DNA of 64,000 bases from Chryseobacterium gwangjuense. Lineage in GTDB: Bacteria; Bacteroidota; Bacteroidia; Flavobacteriales; Weeksellaceae. Position numbers and translations under genes: made by a program. Location of the stretch: NCBI RefSeq assembly GCF_021311115.1, contig NZ_JAJTNP010000001.1, positions 248,001 through 312,000 on the forward strand, written 5' to 3'. The notes under the pieces were generated by a model, which saw only the letters and a list, made by a program, of their open reading frames with translations, had not been told where the DNA came from and did not search any database. Positions 61,692 to 64,000 of this stretch are shown here, in pieces. Every line of letters starts with the position of its first letter. The stretch's first letter is position 1.

Positions 61692-64000
61692 TTAGTTTTT
61701 AATAAATCTCTTAGAAGTCTCTCCAATCTGGATCATATAAGCACCTTTAATAAGATTACTTACATTAACAGAGCCTCTTTCAAGTTTTCCTGATTTAATT
61801 AGTTTTCCACCCATATCGAAGATCTTATAGTCTTCTGAAGTCGAATTTGAAACATTTAAAATATCTCTTGCCGGATTTGGATACAACTTAACATCAGTAA
61901 TCAAGTCTTTAGTATCAATCAGATCTCCTCTTCCTGATGAAAGGATATTTAAGGTATAATCTTCAACCTGTCCGTACGTGTAAGATCCACAAGAAGATGT
62001 AGGAACAGAGCTGTATTTCATCATTACTCTCATTCTTGTAGTTCCTAAAGTTGCTGTAGCCGGAATAGTAATTGATCCTGTAACCGGTGTAGTCGTAGAA
62101 CCTGCTTTAGACCAAGCCAACTCTCCGCTGTCTGCAAAGTCTCCATCTTTATTGTAATCAATATACACTGCATAAGCTTCACTGTATTTTGTAGAAGACC
62201 ATGTAGGAGTTACTGAGATCGTGTAAGCACTTCCTCTTGTCACATTAGTAGAAACAGAGGTGAAGTCCTCATAACCAGCAGTTCCTGTAGAAGTGTTATT
62301 AATTGTTCCGAAACTTACATTTCCAATTCTTTCATCAGCTGTATTCGTTGCCGTTGCTGTACAATAACTTACTGAAGTTCCCGCAAGAGTTGTTACACTT
62401 ACCGTATTGCTTGAAACGGAAACATTTCCTGCCGCATCTTTAGCTTTTACTGTGAAACTGTAAGTTGTAGAAGGAGTTAAGCTTGTTACAGTATAAGAAG
62501 TAGATGCTGTGGAACCGATCAATGAAGCTCCTTGATAAACATCGTAACCTGTAACTGCTACGTTATCTGTTGCTCCTGACCAAGAAAGATTTGTGCTTGT
62601 AGAAGTAGTGCCTGAAGCTGCTAATGTAGGTGCTGTAGGAGCCACAGTATCTGAAGATCCCGAACCTGCATTCACAGTAATATTTGCGTTATTTACATCA
62701 AAGAAAATATGATTTGAACCTTTTACCATAATTCTTCCGGTAGTAGTAGAAACATTCGGAATTGTTACCGCTTCGGTTCCATCGTTTGGAGTTCCTGCCA
62801 ATAGAGTAGCCCATGTGTTTCCGCTGTCTGTAGACCAAAGAATATCTACATTTGCTGCATTTACATTGTTAGCAGTAGTTCCTGCTACATTCCAGGTTAT
62901 CGTTTGAGAAGTTCCTCCCGAATACGTAGTTGCAGAATTTTGAGAACTCACACTGAAAGGTCCTGCTGTCGCATTTACCGTAATTACTGCATCATCAGAA
63001 TTATTTCCGGAACCTCCGGCTCTGTTATCACGAACCGTAAATCTGAAGTTATACGTTCTTGCCACATTAGACAATGCTTCAACTGCAATTTCTGAACCTG
63101 CTGTTGTTGTTGCGCCCGTTAACACAGAAGCCATTCTTGGAAAATATCTCGTTGGAGTGGTTTGAGGAGTCCAAGATCTGAAAGTTGGTCCGGAAGCTTT
63201 TGTTGCACTTGCAGCCGAACTTGCAGCCGTTTGAGAAGAAGAAGCATTATCCATCTGCTCCCAAATGTAGGTTAGAGAATCTCCGTTCGCATCTGTACCG
63301 GCTCCGGTTAACATAAATGGAGTTCCTTTTGGTATTGTATAGTCCAACCCTGCATTAGCTGTTGGAATTGAATTTCCTGTAGCCGTATTTACAGAGCAGG
63401 TCTTCGCTTTAATATTATTGGTAATCTGCTGAATACTCACTGCGTGGAAGAAAGCATCTGAATGCGGTTGAATATCCTGACTTGTAATCCCTGCATACCC
63501 CATAATCGTTGATCCGGAACCAGGTTCCATATTCACTCCTGTTCCTTCATTATTCATTGAGAAGGTATGGTTTCCTCCAAACTGATGCCCCATTTCGTGT
63601 GCTACATAATCAATATCAAAATTGTCACCGGATGGAATTGCATCTGCAGGCGAAGTGTAGCCACTTCCTTTTGAACCGTTTGTACAGACACAACCGATAC
63701 AACCTGCATTTCCGCCACCTCCTGAAGCACCGAATAAGTGACCGATATCATAGTTGGCTTCTCCGATTACCGATGTTAACGTACTTTGAAGCTGAGAATT
63801 CCAGCTACTCATTCCGGAAGCTGCAGAATACGGATCTGTAGAAGCGTTGGTATAAATTACAGCATCATTATTAGCAATTAAAACCATTCTAGCCGCAAAA
63901 TCTTTTTCAAAAACTCCGTTTACACGAGTCATCGTATTGTTCATTGCTGCCAAAGCATTGGCTTTTGTTCCTCCGAAGTAAGTCGTATACTCACCAGTAC
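61692..64000 (-). CDS. Secreted reprolysin-like metalloprotease with FnIII, GEVED and T9SS domains, C-terminal part
   Basis: The frame continues past the right edge of the window (TGEYTTYFGGTKANALAAMNN precedes the ATG at 63953, which is internal), so signal peptide and propeptide are missing. The visible part of about 770 residues has the zinc site HEMGHQFGGNH (HExxHxxGxxH, metzincin), a fibronectin type III domain (about 450-535), a GEVED domain (about 540-690; YAVYIDYNKDGDF, GQVEDYTLNI), and a T9SS type A sorting domain (VKLYPNPARDILNVSNS to the KRFIKN end). It probably digests extracellular protein. A terminator follows. Confidence 0.9.
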   Translation of the reverse strand, partial: TGEYTTYFGGTKANALAAMNNTMTRVNGVFEKDFAARMVLIANNDAVIYTNASTDPYSAASGMSSWNSQLQSTLTSVIGEANYDIGHLFGASGGGGNAGCIGCVCTNGSKGSGYTSPADAIPSGDNFDIDYVAHEMGHQFGGNHTFSMNNEGTGVNMEPGSGSTIMGYAGITSQDIQPHSDAFFHAVSIQQITNNIKAKTCSVNTATGNSIPTANAGLDYTIPKGTPFMLTGAGTDANGDSLTYIWEQMDNASSSQTAASSAASATKASGPTFRSWTPQTTPTRYFPRMASVLTGATTTAGSEIAVEALSNVARTYNFRFTVRDNRAGGSGNNSDDAVITVNATAGPFSVSSQNSATTYSGGTSQTITWNVAGTTANNVNAANVDILWSTDSGNTWATLLAGTPNDGTEAVTIPNVSTTTGRIMVKGSNHIFFDVNNANITVNAGSGSSDTVAPTAPTLAASGTTSTSTNLSWSGATDNVAVTGYDVYQGASLIGSTASTSYTVTSLTPSTTYSFTVKAKDAAGNVSVSSNTVSVTTLAGTSVSYCTATATNTADERIGNVSFGTINNTSTGTAGYEDFTSVSTNVTRGSAYTISVTPTWSSTKYSEAYAVYIDYNKDGDFADSGELAWSKAGSTTTPVTGSITIPATATLGTTRMRVMMKYSSVPTSSCGSYTYGQVEDYTLNILSSGRGDLIDTKDLITDVKLYPNPARDILNVSNSTSEDYKIFDMGGKLIKSGKLERGSVNVSNLIKGAYMIQIGETSKRFIKN

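Overview
The window comes from an AT-rich member of the Bacteroidota, most likely a Flavobacteriia of the Chryseobacterium group. Three secreted proteins end in type IX secretion sorting domains (4854-6092, 39731-40897, 61692-64000). Promoters follow the Bacteroidota TTTG-N19/20-TAnnTTTG form. Several lipoproteins have the SDD-type residues after the lipobox cysteine that mark surface export in this phylum, and lat/pcd lysine catabolism is of the Flavobacterium type. The genus is inference from gene content; no search was run.

Layout. 1-1130: end of pyrH, then frr. 1182-6092: a DUF695-like protein, a NrtR-type Nudix regulator divergent from a FucP/GluP-type sugar transporter, and a secreted beta-propeller. 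6228-10983 (minus): ftsK, lolA and an LptF/LptG permease. 11327-16936: a CcsB-CcsA cytochrome c biogenesis fusion, an SPFH protein with a ribbon-helix-helix partner, and a DoxX-like membrane protein coupled to a sigma factor. 17333-21202: pcd and lat (lysine to 2-aminoadipate), a DUF2007 protein and a GNAT. 21319-27600: a self-regulated RND efflux operon (regulator, adaptor, pump, outer-membrane channel). 27793-27866: tRNA-Ala(GGC). 27905-32528: small lipoprotein, NlpC/P60 peptidase, LytTR protein, DUF2255 protein, dapD and two glycosyltransferases.

32534-39716: a complete histidine operon hisGDCBHAF(IE). It is preceded by its own promoter, a 16-residue leader peptide with two His-His pairs and a terminator that can be swapped for an antiterminator, which is a classical ribosome-dependent attenuator. 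39731-41671: an M28 peptidase, rplT and rpmI.

41672-55194: about 13.5 kb of accessory genes lies between rpmI-rplT and infC-thrS. These four genes are normally one cluster, and here they keep the same order and strand on both sides. The insert holds a lipocalin-like protein, an alpha/beta hydrolase, unknown lipoproteins, a degraded paralogue, a WG/Sel1-repeat protein, a two-component system and further secreted proteins of unknown role. infC appears to start at AUA.

58131-59972: a four-gene minus-strand operon (MazG-like, thioredoxin-like, DUF4230, small charged protein). 60118-61258: a lipoprotein with a TNT (NAD glycohydrolase toxin) domain, followed by a small zinc-ribbon protein that may be its immunity protein. 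61692-64000: C-terminal part of a secreted metalloprotease that runs off the window.

Most of the window is housekeeping. The best candidates for new biology are the his attenuator, the TNT pair, and the accessory island that splits the translation cluster. I saw no insertion sequence, phage, CRISPR array or replication origin.
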